Shown here one piece after another: positions 53,584-64,000 of a stretch of DNA of 64,000 nt. Below the pieces are notes generated by a model. The model was not told the DNA's origin and ran no database searches. It saw nothing but the letters and a program-made list of their open reading frames with translations. The position numbers and the translations under genes are program-made. Position 1 is the first letter of the stretch; every line of letters begins with the position of its first letter. This DNA comes from Raphanus sativus (Eukaryota > Streptophyta > Magnoliopsida > Brassicales > Brassicaceae), in contig NC_079514.1 in assembly GCF_000801105.2 (NCBI RefSeq), positions 27,738,227-27,802,226 of the forward strand. The letters run 5' to 3'.

Positions 53584-55466
53584 TATCGATGTAAATCAAA
53601 AACATATCTTAACCACTGGCAACATTTGAATTTGCAACATATCAAATTACACAGATTTTTTACCAGTCAAAAAGTCTCGAGCGAAAACTTTTTAATCAGT
53701 ATCATAAAAAAATATTTATATCATTACATCGAAGATGAATCTGGTTGTTTCACGTGAATACATGATCGGTAATAGTCAATGGCAAAAATATATATAATAA
53801 GCTAATTAATAGTATGGTCAAGACACATACCGATGTAAATAATAGTATGGTCAAGACACATATAATAAGCTAACATACCAATGTAAATAAAATTTGGCGT
53901 TGAAAATAACTAAACCGGTGCTCATTTTGAATTTACCATATATGAAAATCGTTGACACACATGAGCTAGTTCGGTTTACGGGGGAAGGAACATTGATGCA
54001 TAAATGAAACATATACTATAATCATTTGGTAGTATTATTTGATAATGGTATGACATGTAATTATTCTAGTAAATAGAGGGTTATCCAATAAAGGCTTTGA
54101 GGTGGATCCTAATGATGACACCTAAGTAATGGTAAAATTGATAATAATTTATGAGAGAAAAGTTTATTTTAAAATGGTCTCCTCAAATAATAGAAAGAGG
54201 ATTGTTGCAAAGAATTTTATGTTGATTTATTTCAGTTTAGTATATATATCTACTGAATTTTAATTTTAATGTTTATTTTTACAAATTAGACTAAAAAATT
54301 AAATTATATAAATTCAATATTTATGATGGTAATTGATGTTTAGATTATGTTCTTTTGTATTATATTTTTATTTATTGGTTGTAGATTTTAGACAAAAGTA
54401 ATAATAATCAAATTAGGAAGTTTAGATTTGAAACTAAATTTTATTGTATTTGTGAACTGATAAAAATCTAATGGCATTAAAAGATCATAAACAATCACGA
54501 CCTATAAAAAATCAACAAAATAACAATAGCCGATTTTCTGCAATTTAGATTTTAAGAAAAGTGTGACAAAAACACAAAAATAAAAATTACAAAATATAAT
54601 CTCTATATTCTCTTAGATTATATTTATATTATTTTCAAAATTTTAATGTTATTTAATGTTTTATCCTAATTTTTCATGCTTCCATATATATATGTGGTTA
54701 ATTTTTATTGTCGTTATATAATATTTATTATTTTGGTTTTAAATAACTATTTTGATGACATTTGTAGTAACGGATCAAAAACAATTTGGTGTTTCACATG
54801 TACAAATACAAATTAATTTATTTCATGTTAGGAATATGTTTGTTTAATATTCAAAATATATAAATATTTAACATGAGTATACAATTTATATTTTACGAAA
54901 AATAATTTCAATGATAATTTACTTTTAAACTTAATTTTAATATTGTAATAATATTTATTTGGATCAATTATTAAAATAAGAATCATATAAATTTAATATC
55001 ATATTATTTATTAAAATCATAAACTAAATATTAGATAAGCGTAATTATGATATTATTGGTAGAATTTGTATTTATTTTTATATCTATTTTTAATTTAATA
55101 TCCTAAATATCATGATAAATATAAATATATTAAAATATTTTATTAAAATAGTATATATATTGTTAGAGTTAGTTAATATATGTTTATTAATTATTTTAAA
55201 TATCATTCTAAATATGTATGTTAATATTTTTTTAATAATAATACTAGTTAAACTAATGAGTTATCAAAAACTCATGAATAAGATAACAAATCAGCAAAAT
55301 CATTATTCAAATAATAATATAGATTTTTTTTTTCATATATATATTTTCCTTTTTCAAAAAGAAAACACGTTCTTTTTTTTCCAATAATAATTTCTTTTTT
55401 TCTAATCCCTTCTTCTCAATAAATATTAAACAACAGATCTATCAGCGGAACACAATAAATGATCAG
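53584..55466. other. AT-rich non-coding part of the right arm
   Basis: Matches 19945-21960 in reverse complement. The (TA)n run is shorter than in the left arm. No gene seen. Confidence 0.5.
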
Positions 55467-56186
55467 ATGAACAAATTAAAAGAGATATGCACTTGTCAAA
55501 CCTTTGGTAATGACGATATGGACGGCATCGTGTCAACGACACGGACTGTAAACTATGAATCAAAGACGCATGCCGTCGTTGACTCTCAGATTTCAGGGTC
55601 ATTCTCGATTTTAATCCGACAAGTTGAACGGTCTTTTGTGAGGCTTAATAGCATTCGTTGTAAAAATCTGCTATCACAAAAGACCCTACCTGCATCAGCC
55701 GCAATTGTGTTCGAGATCCCACCTAGTTTTCTTGTTGCTGGGGAAGAAATTTGCAGTGGTTATGTGTGTACCGCCTTGTCTAAGACAATCATAGACAGCT
55801 GGATTCAAGGGCTCATCCTTCCTCAAATCTGCAAAGAGGCCATTGAACTATCCAAAACAGGTCATGGTTTCTTGGTTGAAGCTCAAGTTGAAGCGGTCAA
55901 AGAAACATATATCAATGACGTTGTTGACTTAAATGATTACGACTCTAAATGTCAAAGAATACCAATAAAACCAGTTTGTCCAATCTGTCTTAAGGAGTTT
56001 GTTCATAGTACAAGCACCATCATCACAAAGTTGCGTTGCTGCAACCATTGTTTTCATAGGGATTGTATTCTCACGTGGCTACGCTGCAAATGTCCAACTT
56101 GTCGTGATGATATCCACAATCCCCGACCAAAGAAACATATCTCAAAGACGGTGTGTTTAGGTCAAAAACCCATGGCCAACAAATAA
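55467..56186 (+). CDS. RING-H2 finger protein paralogue, 239 aa, altered finger
   Basis: Mirror copy of 19207-19944. Over the shared length only a handful of residues differ (for example I38V, E66K, L90V, N102T, G162C). The finger keeps all eight ligands, but two codons are lost between the sixth and seventh: C-ILTWLRCK-C has eight residues instead of the ten in the other copy and in typical ATL-like fingers, and an extra Cys appears (RRNHS became RCK). The C-terminus is shorter (MANK). The frame is intact, so expression is possible, but zinc coordination or E2 binding may be weakened. The function is otherwise as for the paralogue: a probable E3 ubiquitin ligase of unknown target. Confidence 0.75.
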   Translation: MNKLKEICTCQTFGNDDMDGIVSTTRTVNYESKTHAVVDSQISGSFSILIRQVERSFVRLNSIRCKNLLSQKTLPASAAIVFEIPPSFLVAGEEICSGYVCTALSKTIIDSWIQGLILPQICKEAIELSKTGHGFLVEAQVEAVKETYINDVVDLNDYDSKCQRIPIKPVCPICLKEFVHSTSTIITKLRCCNHCFHRDCILTWLRCKCPTCRDDIHNPRPKKHISKTVCLGQKPMANK

Positions 56187-57094
56187 AATATATCTGTTAT
56201 AGTAATGTTGAATTTTCTCTTTTCAAAGTGAACTCAGCAAAATATATGCCAAATTTTGATACATCTCAAAACATTTAATAACCTATTAAATTTTATAATT
56301 AATACTGTATTATCGATTAACCAAAGTACATAGTAAAAAAAAGTAAAATAAATTTCAAGAATAAAAGAAAAGAGACTGTTTCATGAAATCAAGCTAAAAG
56401 GTTAACCTTATGAGATATTTTCTCTTTTCTGGTTTCAAACTTAGAGGGGGGGGGGGGTTATTGGGTAATGAATTTCTATGGAGTTTGTAAATTTTAAGAG
56501 TTGATAGATTTTAAAAATTATGTGGATTGGGAAAATGTATATATCTTGACTTATGAAATTTGATTATAACTTAGACTGGCAAAGATTTTCATCAATTAGG
56601 ATTACCAAAAAAGTTTCCATTAAAGAGACAAACTTTTTTTATAGATATATAAAGAGTAACAATGAAATAATAAAAACAATAATTTAAAAAATAATTTTGA
56701 ATTATATGTTTTAAATTTGATATTTTTATTAAAAAAATCAAATTTTCAAATTTCTTTTTTAAATTTTCAAATTTCTAAGTTTCTTTCTGAAACTTGAAAA
56801 TGATTTTTCAAACTATTTTTTTCAAACTATTTTAATATTTATAAATGTAATTATATATTCAAAATGATAAAACAATATAAATATAATTATATATTCAAAA
56901 ATGTAAAGGTGTATAAAATGTAATGAATTATTGTTTTGGACATATAATTTGGATTTAAGGTGCAATAGATATTTGCTAAGAATTATTACATAGATTTTGA
57001 AAATCACATGTATACATATGATATTTTGAAAGTTGAGTTTTATGAGTAAAAAATGAATAGAATTCATCTACCAATAACACTAGATTAGTTGTAA
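56187..57094. other. AT-rich 3' flank of the right RING gene
   Basis: Matches the left arm at 18233-19206. A 13-G run at 56446-56458 replaces a six-C run (minus orientation) at about 18852. No gene seen. Confidence 0.5.
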
Positions 57095-57125
57095 CTAGTG
57101 GTGTGTCCGCGCTACGCGTGGATTG
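57095..57125 (-). mobile_element. Helitron 3' terminus (minus strand), second
   Basis: On the minus strand a CGCG-tag-CGCG hairpin, then 'gacacacca' and CTAG, followed by host T (A at 57094 on plus). The left-arm counterpart ('agttataa|ttagag' in reverse complement) supports an A|T target. The 5' end would lie to the right and is not found in the window. Confidence 0.65.
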
Positions 57126-57329
57126 TTTGACATCGTTGCTAATTATTTGTTATGTTTTGTTTTCAGATTTAATGTTTTAGTTGAAATATATGTGAGGAAT
57201 TTAACTTCTTTTTGTTAGTAACTGTATTTTAAGAGTTTGGTGTGTTTGTTATTATGGACGTGTAAATGTTTTTGTTGATTAATATATGCTTTGTTTTTTG
57301 TTTTTCTTGAGTTTATTACTTAATGTCCA

Positions 57330-57810
57330 TGTAATAATTTCTTAATATGACTCCAATACTGACTGTCGAACTTATGGTCTTGCTTCCAACCAATTTTATT
57401 AATGTAGGCTTCATCAACATCTTTCTCACCCATGCAAAGCATTGTTAGACCGTATAGATAAACTGCATCTTTGTACAAACCGTCTGCTGATGTTTGTAGA
57501 TGATGGAGGCCGGCTTGGGGTTATCTTTTTAAAAATATTCTTGAATGCCTTTATCATAGTGAGCTTCTATGTTTTCAGCTGCAATTTTTTTTTTGACATG
57601 AGATCGTTATACCTTGTGAAAAAAGCAACTGGATGGATGGATAATAGTTTGATTGTCATGTTTTTGAAAATACGGTTGTCTTTAGCTGCTTTGGCCAGTA
57701 ATGGACGTGATTGCATGACATGAGCATGGTAGTTCTTAATGACCGACTCTTGAGATGATATCTTCTTGGATGTCTTGAGGGAGTTCTTCGAATGTTGATA
57801 GCGGGTGCGT
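57330..57810 (-). pseudogene. F-box protein fragment, At2g35280-like, frameshifted
   Basis: Minus-strand text begins STFEELPQDIQEDIISRVG, an F-box start (LPxDIQEDIIxRV). It continues in another frame as KNYHAHVMQSRPLLAKAAKD and NRIFKNM, and further on as GLHHLQISADGLYKDAVYLY, GLTMLCMGEKDVDEAYINKI, GWKQDHKFDS, all with frame changes. These pieces fit the At2g35280-like F-box family of Brassicaceae, which recruits substrates to SCF ubiquitin ligases through Skp1. Several frameshifts and the absence of a start make it a pseudogene. Lying just inside a Helitron end, it may be captured host sequence. Confidence 0.65.
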
Positions 57811-58334
57811 TCAGGGCCGGCTCAATGTTGTTAGGTGCCCTGGGTGTTGTGGGCACAGGGTCAGGCCTTCCGGAAATATGGAACTGAGGTTTAGTCCAAT
57901 AGTTCGGATTGGTACCTGAAAGAAAGAGTGAACCTTTTTATGAGTTTTATAAGTTTTATGATGCAAATAGAAGCAAATATAAGTATGAATCAGAATGATA
58001 ATATGAATAAAAACAAATAGAAAAGGGATAGATTGAAGGAGATGGGATCTTTGTTGCTGGACTGAAGTCACTCTCAACAAGATCAGTGGATGGAAGATGG
58101 ATAGATATGGGATTTGCTTGCTGGACTGAAGTCTCTCTCAAGCAAGATCAGTGGATGGAATGGATTGATGGACGCCACAAGACACTATGTAAAAGAGTCT
58201 TTATAAGTCAAGGTGCTCTGGAGCTGCTTCTCACAAACTCTAAAGACTTGGAACAATAGTTTTAAGAAAACTAGAAAACTGTATTTTCATTCATAAAATT
58301 CAAGGGTTGTTTATAAAGATGAAAGGGACTGAGC
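57811..58334 (-). repeat. LTR-like region of a non-autonomous retroelement remnant
   Basis: On the minus strand a TATA box (cctatataagctcag, near 58340) and 'gaatgaaaatac' precede about 500 bp without coding. A 75-bp tandem duplication lies at about 58020-58165 ('gctggactgaagtc', 'caagatcagtggatgga'). LTR ends and TSD could not be fixed; a 'gggccggctc' word near 57814 may mark a different repeat. Confidence 0.5.
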
Positions 58335-59230
58335 TTATATAGGCTCGACAGAATAACTCTCTAACAGTCTAAAATTGACTAAAGGAAAGAAATAAACTTG
58401 AAATAAAAGTCTTGGAAGCAAAGCTTTGATGGCTCCAAAGAAATAGCCATTAGCTTGATTTAAGCCATCTTCAAATGGAAAACTTGATATGATCTTGTAT
58501 CTGGATATCTTCTGGATGTAGCCACGGTCAAGGAGTCTTCCTGAGATGTCTCTGAGTTGCCTTGGTGAAGAATATGTCCGTTGGTCTTGAGCAAAAATCA
58601 GTAGAAACTCATTTAAGGCATTTAGTGTCCATGATGCCAAAAATGGAAGGTTGGTGCAAATGAAGATCCTCCTGATCTTCTGGGTGCTGGTGCAGCTAAG
58701 GACGTCTTGGATGTCTTCTGGATGGTTAAGATGATCTCCTGGCTTCCATAGATAAGTTTGGTTTGGACCAAATCGAATTGGTTGGCAACTTTCCCAAATT
58801 AATGTCGGTTTGTCCGGTTTTGGGAAATTGATTGCATCTTGGTATTTCCTGAACCAAATCTCTTGATTTCGGTCTCTCTGGATAGATAATAAATCCCTCT
58901 TGAAACCCATGATTGAGTCTGGAGAGGTCCGCTTCATTGTTGGGCTGAAATCTTCTTCTAAATTCTGGTGCTCACAGATGGATGGGCTGGGGAACCTCCC
59001 GTTTGTAAAATTCATAACTTCTTCCTCCGTAAAGCTTTGCTTGTAATTCCAAGCCTCAGTTATTCTTTGATGAGTTGACCTTCTAGAAAAAATTGGATTC
59101 ATGACAAAAGACCTTCTGGTTGTTGAGATATTCACCTGGGACTAGACTTCTGTCACTGGTATCTCTAATGTGGTTGGTTTGGAAGGTTTGGTGAGATTCT
59201 GGTCGAACCATGGATTTCGTGACCACAACA
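58335..59230 (-). pseudogene. C-terminal part of the same unknown ORF as 37223-39412
   Basis: Open minus-strand frame of 266 codons (58335-59135; first codon GTG, open upstream). Its N-terminal half is homologous to 38930-39412: STTRRSFVMNPIF against STSRRSFVLTQIF, ITEAWNYKQSFTEEEVMNFT against FTEAWNHLKSFTEEGVMNFS, then RFPSPSICE in both, and W(K/R)PGD near the end of the match. This copy reads through the place where the other is frameshifted. Later text (QRTYSSPRQLRDISGRLLDR) has no partner in the first copy. No known domain. The frame probably runs into the LTR at its 3' end. Confidence 0.6.
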
Positions 59231-59337
59231 CTGGGGCAAAAAAAAAACATTTAAGTTATAGAACTATTAATTTTTTTTAAAACATATTGTTAGATATATT
59301 TTTTTTCAAAATATCAGAAGTGTTTTCTTAAAATAAA

Positions 59338-59640
59338 GGGCAAATCTGTAAAATAGCATTTTTTAAGTTTTTGTCACAAAAATAACACTCAAAAAATAAA
59401 ATGACCAAAATATCACATATTTGTTTTGAAAATTTTACTATTTACTTTTTGTTTTTAAATATTTGAATATATTCCTAAAACCTCACCCCTTAACTCTAAA
59501 CTCTAAGTCGTAAGTTAATTAACCCAATGGTTATAAATGCATATTTACCTTTCAATAAAACTCTTTTTGGTCATTTTCCTCCTTGTGGTGCTATTTTTGT
59601 GACAAAAACTTGGTTTGGTGTTATTTTGGTTTTTTTCTCT
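59338..59640. mobile_element. Fold-back MITE, about 300 bp
   Basis: The left arm 'aaaatagcattttttaagtt' + 'tttgtcacaaaaataacac' + 'aaaatgaccaaaat' pairs with the right arm 'tttttggtcatttt' + 'gtgctatttttgtgacaaaa' + 'acttggtttggtgttatttt'. AT-rich loop between. No coding; TSD not resolved. The 59545-59919 minus frame is a by-product. Confidence 0.65.
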
Positions 59641-60930
59641 AAAATAAATGTGTAATAAAATAAAGATATTCATATAAAAAAATTGGACTCTTTTACTTAT
59701 TTTTAACTTAGAATATAAGTATTTTTTTTTTAAAAACAAACCCTTATTTATTAAACAATAGGGGGACGACAACTTGACCGGGGGCGGTCGCGCCTGCACT
59801 GGGTGAGCTTCGTTCATCTTGAAATTTTGTATTGACAATGTCTGAGTTTTCATTCTAGCTGGAGGGTCTGATTCATATTGTGAAATTTGCAATTGTATTA
59901 CACGTTTCAACTTATGCATGATAGTGTTCTTGTCAATAATTATTGACTGCAGTTTACAAAAAAAAAAAAAATTATTGACTGAGTTGATTCTCTGTAATTG
60001 CTTGTAACGTGTATGTGTTTTTAAGTGTTTTGGTTATTAACTTAAACCATTAGATAAGTGAAACAGGTTAGAATTTAATGATGTTAGTGAATTTTACGTG
60101 TTGTTATTTTAGATCAAACAATTAAGCTATGTACTCTGTTTTATATTATTTTATTTAATCAAGTAGTAGTATATATGTTTCAATTTTCCACAATAATATT
60201 CTCGTTTTTGGAAGTTATTTGGTATTTTTTTTTGCTAAAAGTTTTGTGCAAGTTACGTTTTCAGTTTTGAGATAAACACGCTTTAGATTTAAGTTGTTTT
60301 TTGTATAAGTAATTTTCATGTGGACCTTTGTAAATTATCATCCATTCACCCTACCGGGTGGGGTTAGAACGGCCAGTGATGTTGTTAGGTTTAAATTTTG
60401 TTATCTGTTTCATGTTTTGACTGTTTTTTAATTTCCAAAGAATTGTAGTTATTATAATCCAAAATTGATTGAAACAGTATGAATGAGAGTTAAACTGCGT
60501 AATTAGTTGCAGTAAGATCTCTCCTGTCACCTCCTAAGATCTCTCTTGTCGTAGCTGGCTTTGAAATCGTCAAATGAGTGGGATCATGAACTTCTTTCGT
60601 AAGTGTAGTAAAAAAATATGCGGATTGACATTTACACACGATGGTTAATATTTTAATAATTATAGTGATGGTCTCCATATATATAGCTTTTTAAGTGGCT
60701 GTCATATTCAAGTAGCGCTATGTGAAAACATTCAAAAAGCTTTTCGAGATTCTTGCAAAATCAAAGAGTTGTTTTGCAAAACTTAGATCTAATGAAATGC
60801 CTAAGGCAATAACTTTTCTAATCTGTTTTTTCTTTCAATCCCTCAGCCTCTCTTCTATTAACAAAGCTTCATGGCAGCACGTATATGGAAAAAATCTCGA
60901 ACATGGCGCTGACTCTGGAACCTCATAAAC
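59641..60930. other. No gene recognised
   Basis: AT-rich, with a few short frames and a 'cgactt..accgggggcggtcgcgcctgc' GC island near 59770. Nothing supported. Confidence 0.4.
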
Positions 60931-60944
60931 TGGAGGGTGGGTCA

Positions 60945-61110
60945 CGAATAGGGATGTTAATACGGGCTGCCCGGACCCGTTTAAGCCCGGACCCGTTTAA
61001 GCCCTGCCCGTTTAGGTCCTGTGAACTCAAACCCGTTTATACACATTTCTTTTCCAGCCCGTTTAGTTTCAGACCCGTTTAATTCCAAAATACCCGTTAG
61101 GCCCGTTTAG
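60945..61110. repeat. 'cccgtttaagcccgg' low-complexity tract
   Basis: Four to five repeats of 'gacccgtttaagccc' and derivatives, followed by AT-rich DNA to about 61200. Confidence 0.55.
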
Positions 61111-61568
61111 TTTTTCTTTTCTGAATACATTTCTTTTTAATTATATTTAAATAAAAATTTATTAATTCTTGGTCTAATAAATATAAGAATATATAGTAGA
61201 ATATAAAAGTGAAAGGAAAAAGGGCGATGAAAATGGCGACGGCGATTAGGGTTTTGAAGAAATCTTTCCGCCGCAGATCTAGAGATTAGTCTCTTCCGTA
61301 TCAGCTAGAGTCTCGTTTCGAGAGGAAGCTGAAGCCAGTTCGTCTACTTTCAACCTTATTGAAGATCTGTTCTGTCGAAACCATGAAAGTTTAGTACGAT
61401 TCTCAGAAGCGGAGGTGGGGTTCTGGACGAGGATTGCTCACTAGATCCAGCCAGTACCCAGTCTTATCTGCTACCATTAAGTCTCTGTGACTTCTTTCAT
61501 TAAGTCTTTGTGACTTCCAAGTAACTGAGTTATCTGTGTTTCAAGCCTCAGACCGAAAGAAGAGGAAG

Positions 61569-63201
61569 ATGAGCCGATTCCGGAAGAAAAAGGAGCCGAC
61601 TTTGATGGAGGAGCTGAAGGAGCTGGAGCTTCTGGATGAAGGATAGATGGTGGATATCCCAGATCTAGAGCTAGAAGACCTCATAGAGGAGAACACTATG
61701 AGCGTGATTGTAAGGTGTTTGAACCCTTTTGTTCATAAAGTTGGAAGCCTTGTAAAAGCCCTTCCCCCCCCCCCCCCATTTGGGGAATGGAGGATCGGGT
61801 TCAAGGAAGAGAGGTGGGAAATGACATGGTTCAGTTCAGTTTCAACTCAGAGAGCGACCTCCCGTATGTCCTATCTAAGGGGCCCTGGTTTGTTAATGGA
61901 TGGATGGTGTCTATGGATCAATGGTCGCCAAACCCTTCACCGGAGTTCTTAAAAAGGATACCTTTTTGGATAAGAATCAGAGGCCTACCGATCCACATGT
62001 TGAAGAAGCAAGTGGTGGATACACTGATGGGACCTCTAGGCAAAGTTGAAAAGGTAGAACTTCATGCCAAAAACTCCAACTCTATAGAGTATGTCCGAGC
62101 TCTGGTATGGATCAGCCCGGAGGAACCGCTGCAGTTTCGGCGCACATCGAGGTTTAAATAAGGTCTGACTGTCCCTACTGAGCTGGAGTATGAAAAGCTG
62201 ATAAAAGTCTGCTATGGATGCAAACGGTTAACTCACGATCAGACAAGATGCCCACTGCAACCTGCGGTAATTCAAGACGAAGGTAGAGACAGTCAGCTGA
62301 AGAACAAAGAACCCCTCCTAAGGAAGAAAGTACTGGAGAAGGAGCTCACAGCTAAAGAAGTACTCAAACGACAGCCCTCAAAAGGATTAGTGATACGAAG
62401 CGGTCTGTCTTCTGAAGGAAAAAAGGGGGAAAGGGCAAAGAATCAGACTCTATCCAAAGAAGACAAAAGAAAATGAAAGAGAGTTTTCTCAGCTCCCCAA
62501 CTAATCTGGAAAGAGAAAGGTGACAGAGGCATCACAAAGAAAACAAGAAGTACTGAGGAATCCACTGCCAACCCAAAGAGTGTAGCTGACCGAAGCGCTA
62601 ATAACAGTGTGAATGATGATTACGGTGGCAAGGATAAGTCAGAGGATACAATGGAGACGATCTCAGTTTTCAACAGGCTTGGAAGCTTGGAAAAGACCAG
62701 AGGAGCAGAGGGAAGTAGAGACTGTATTCTGCAGAAATATCCTGATGGGGATCCTCGGTCGAAACTTAGCAGTGGTTTTAGAGGAGCAAAGCAGGATGGT
62801 CAGTCCAGTAAAGGAAGCAGAAGCCCCCTTCTGTTTTTGAAAGACTTGGAGGTCATCCGATGATATCTCTCAGAGAGGAGCCTACTGCAGAAGGCTCACA
62901 TAGCATAAAGAGGCGTAGGCAGGGAAGTAGTGATGAGAGAAAACCAAAAAGGGCTAGAAAGGGATCAAATGAGAAATCAGGACGATCCCCATTAGTGTTC
63001 CTACGCCTAGGAGGACCATCAGCAGAAGAGGAGAACCTTATGGTACCACATTCTGCTCAAGTAGCAGCGGTCACACCGTTACATTCTGCCCGAGTGGCAG
63101 CAACTGTCCCAGTTCATTCTGTCCAACAGATAGCATTGACAAGTGGATCAAAAAGGAAAGAAGGATTGATGGATAATTCCAACCCTTTGAGATCGATATG
63201 A
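61569..63201 (+). pseudogene. LINE ORF1 (DUF4283, CCHC knuckle), decayed
   Basis: Starts at the ATG at 61569 (MSRFRKKKEPTLMEELKELE). Breaks: in-frame TAG at 61644; frameshift in a run of about 15-16 C at 61766-61781; TAA at 62159; TGA at 62474; frameshift near 62840-62863. Between them the DUF4283 core is clear (MEDRVQGREVGNDMVQFSFN, GPWFVNGWMVSMDQWSPNPS, FWIRIRGLPIHML), followed by the zf-CCHC_4 type knuckle (CYGCKRLTHDQTRC) and a long Ser/Lys-rich tail. In plant L1 elements ORF1 binds the RNA to form the transposition particle. With five disruptions this copy cannot. Confidence 0.85.
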
Positions 63202-64000
63202 GGATACTGAGTTGGAACTGTCAGGGGCTGGGGAATGCCCCTACAGTTCGACATCTACAGGGTATACATGGTCAGTATAACCCTAAGATATTATTCCTTA
63301 GTGAAACCAAGAGTAACCGGAAATACATGGAATTGATGGTGGAGAAGTTAGGATTCCATGATTTGATTTCAGTTGATGCACGTGGGAAGAGTGGTGGGCT
63401 TGCAGTAATGTGGAAGAATTCATGTGATGTGGAGGTATTGCAAGCAAATAGCAGAATAATCGATATGAAGGTGGAGTGGCAGGGGCACAAGTTATTTCTG
63501 ACTTGTGTCTACGGGGACCCGGTAAGGAGCAAGAGAAGTGAGGTCTGGGAGAGGATTGAAAGGATTGGGGCAGAGAGAAAGGGAGCATGGATGCTAACTG
63601 GCGATTTCAATGAGATGCTGGATCAATCCGAGAAGAAAGGAGGAGCAGAAAGACTAGAGAAGGAGGGCCTTGAATTCAGACAATTGCTTCTTAATTGGGG
63701 GCTTTGGGATATTATGTATAAGGGAGATCCACTGTCTTGGGCGGGTAGAAGAGCTAATGGATTAGTACAATGTAAACTGGATCGTTCCTTAGCTAATCAA
63801 GAATGGATGAATGTTTTCCCCTCTTCTACTACTTTCTATTTGCAGAGAGTCTGTTCTGATCATAGTCCAATCCTAACGTCTATGGATGGGTATCAATCGA
63901 GACCGAGACCTATTTTCAAGTATGATCATAGATGTGTGCAGAGGGAGGGATTTGTTGAAACAGTGGAACGGAGTTGGAAGCTTCAGGGGAATGGTCAAGC
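63198..64000 (+). CDS. LINE ORF2, N-terminal endonuclease (partial)
   Basis: The ATG at 63198 overlaps the ORF1 stop as ATGA, and the frame stays open for 267 codons to the window edge. It is the endonuclease/exonuclease/phosphatase (APE-like) domain that nicks target DNA for target-primed reverse transcription: LSWNCQGLG (Asn), LSETKS (Glu), LTGDFNEML (Asp/Asn), VCSDHSPIL (Asp/His) are all present at about residues 4-12, 35-40, 132-140 and 218-226. No stop or frameshift is seen here, in contrast to ORF1. RT and zf-RVT domains are expected beyond the window. Confidence 0.85.
   Translation, partial: MRILSWNCQGLGNAPTVRHLQGIHGQYNPKILFLSETKSNRKYMELMVEKLGFHDLISVDARGKSGGLAVMWKNSCDVEVLQANSRIIDMKVEWQGHKLFLTCVYGDPVRSKRSEVWERIERIGAERKGAWMLTGDFNEMLDQSEKKGGAERLEKEGLEFRQLLLNWGLWDIMYKGDPLSWAGRRANGLVQCKLDRSLANQEWMNVFPSSTTFYLQRVCSDHSPILTSMDGYQSRPRPIFKYDHRCVQREGFVETVERSWKLQGNGQ

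Larger units (their letters stand above)
51711..57094 (-). repeat. Right arm of the large inverted repeat
   Basis: Reverse complement of 18233-22716 plus a 1115-bp Helitron insertion. The outer end stops exactly at an A|CTAG Helitron junction (57094/57095) and the inner end within the last bases of a MITE. Confidence 0.92.
61215..64000 (+). mobile_element. L1-type LINE, 5' part (continues past the window)
   Basis: A GC-richer 5' UTR (about 61215-61568), ORF1 with DUF4283 and a zinc knuckle, then ORF2 starting with an endonuclease. The window ends inside ORF2, so RT and the 3' end are not seen. The 5' boundary is set only by the change in composition. Confidence 0.8.

Noticed and set aside
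59545..59919. 124-aa minus-strand ORF
   Set aside because: It overlaps the right arm of a fold-back MITE and AT-rich flank; no recognisable protein features.

Overview
This looks like plant nuclear DNA, most likely from a Brassicaceae species (Brassica/Raphanus type). That rests on the transposon families, the Helitron ends, a DUF223/RPA-like pseudogene and an At2g35280-like F-box pseudogene; no species can be read from the sequence. Few host genes are visible. Most of the window is transposable elements, nested in several layers, as in pericentromeric or other repeat-rich heterochromatin.

Layout. 1-8.2 kb: AT-rich DNA with an inverted duplicate (about 0.89-2.51 kb against 7.80-8.23 kb), a Ser/Pro-rich ORF (4403-4876) and the first copy of a direct segmental duplication (2.72-6.25 kb). 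8.2-17 kb: the second copy of that duplication, interrupted by a 5.9-kb LTR element (8446-14321, TSD ATGCA) with no coding capacity and by a LINE remnant. 18.2-57.1 kb: a large inverted repeat (18233-22716 against 51711-57094). Each arm carries an intronless RING-H2 gene; the right arm has also gained a 1.1-kb Helitron whose empty site survives in the left arm. The spacer holds a decayed RPA/DUF223 gene and a 25-kb nested retrotransposon.

Nested core. Element D (25455-50446, minus strand, TSD AACAA) is a non-autonomous LTR element with palindrome-rich LTRs. Element A (30916-47331, plus strand, TSD GTAAT) has inserted into it. A has two 1004-bp LTRs differing at about 13 positions and a Ty3/gypsy RT-RNase H-integrase frame whose C-terminus is encoded inside the 3' LTR, as in CRM-type elements. 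It has no intact gag or protease. Its interior is a patchwork: three related LTR families (called A, B and C here) are joined through short leaders that hold only a primer binding site and a polypurine tract, plus an inverted gag-LTR block and a non-gag/pol ORF (37223-39412) that has a relative at 58.3-59.2 kb.

57.1-64 kb: a second Helitron end, a broken F-box gene, a minus-strand remnant of the same non-autonomous element family, a fold-back MITE and the 5' part of a LINE. The LINE's ORF1 is decayed, while its ORF2 endonuclease is open to the window edge.

Order of events (inference): inverted duplication; then D into its spacer; then A into D. The right-arm Helitron also came after the duplication. 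The best candidates for something undescribed are the LTR-leader-LTR chains with exchanged U3 modules and the conserved non-gag/pol ORF. A 100-N gap at 33911-34010 lies inside one LTR, so local copy number there is uncertain.
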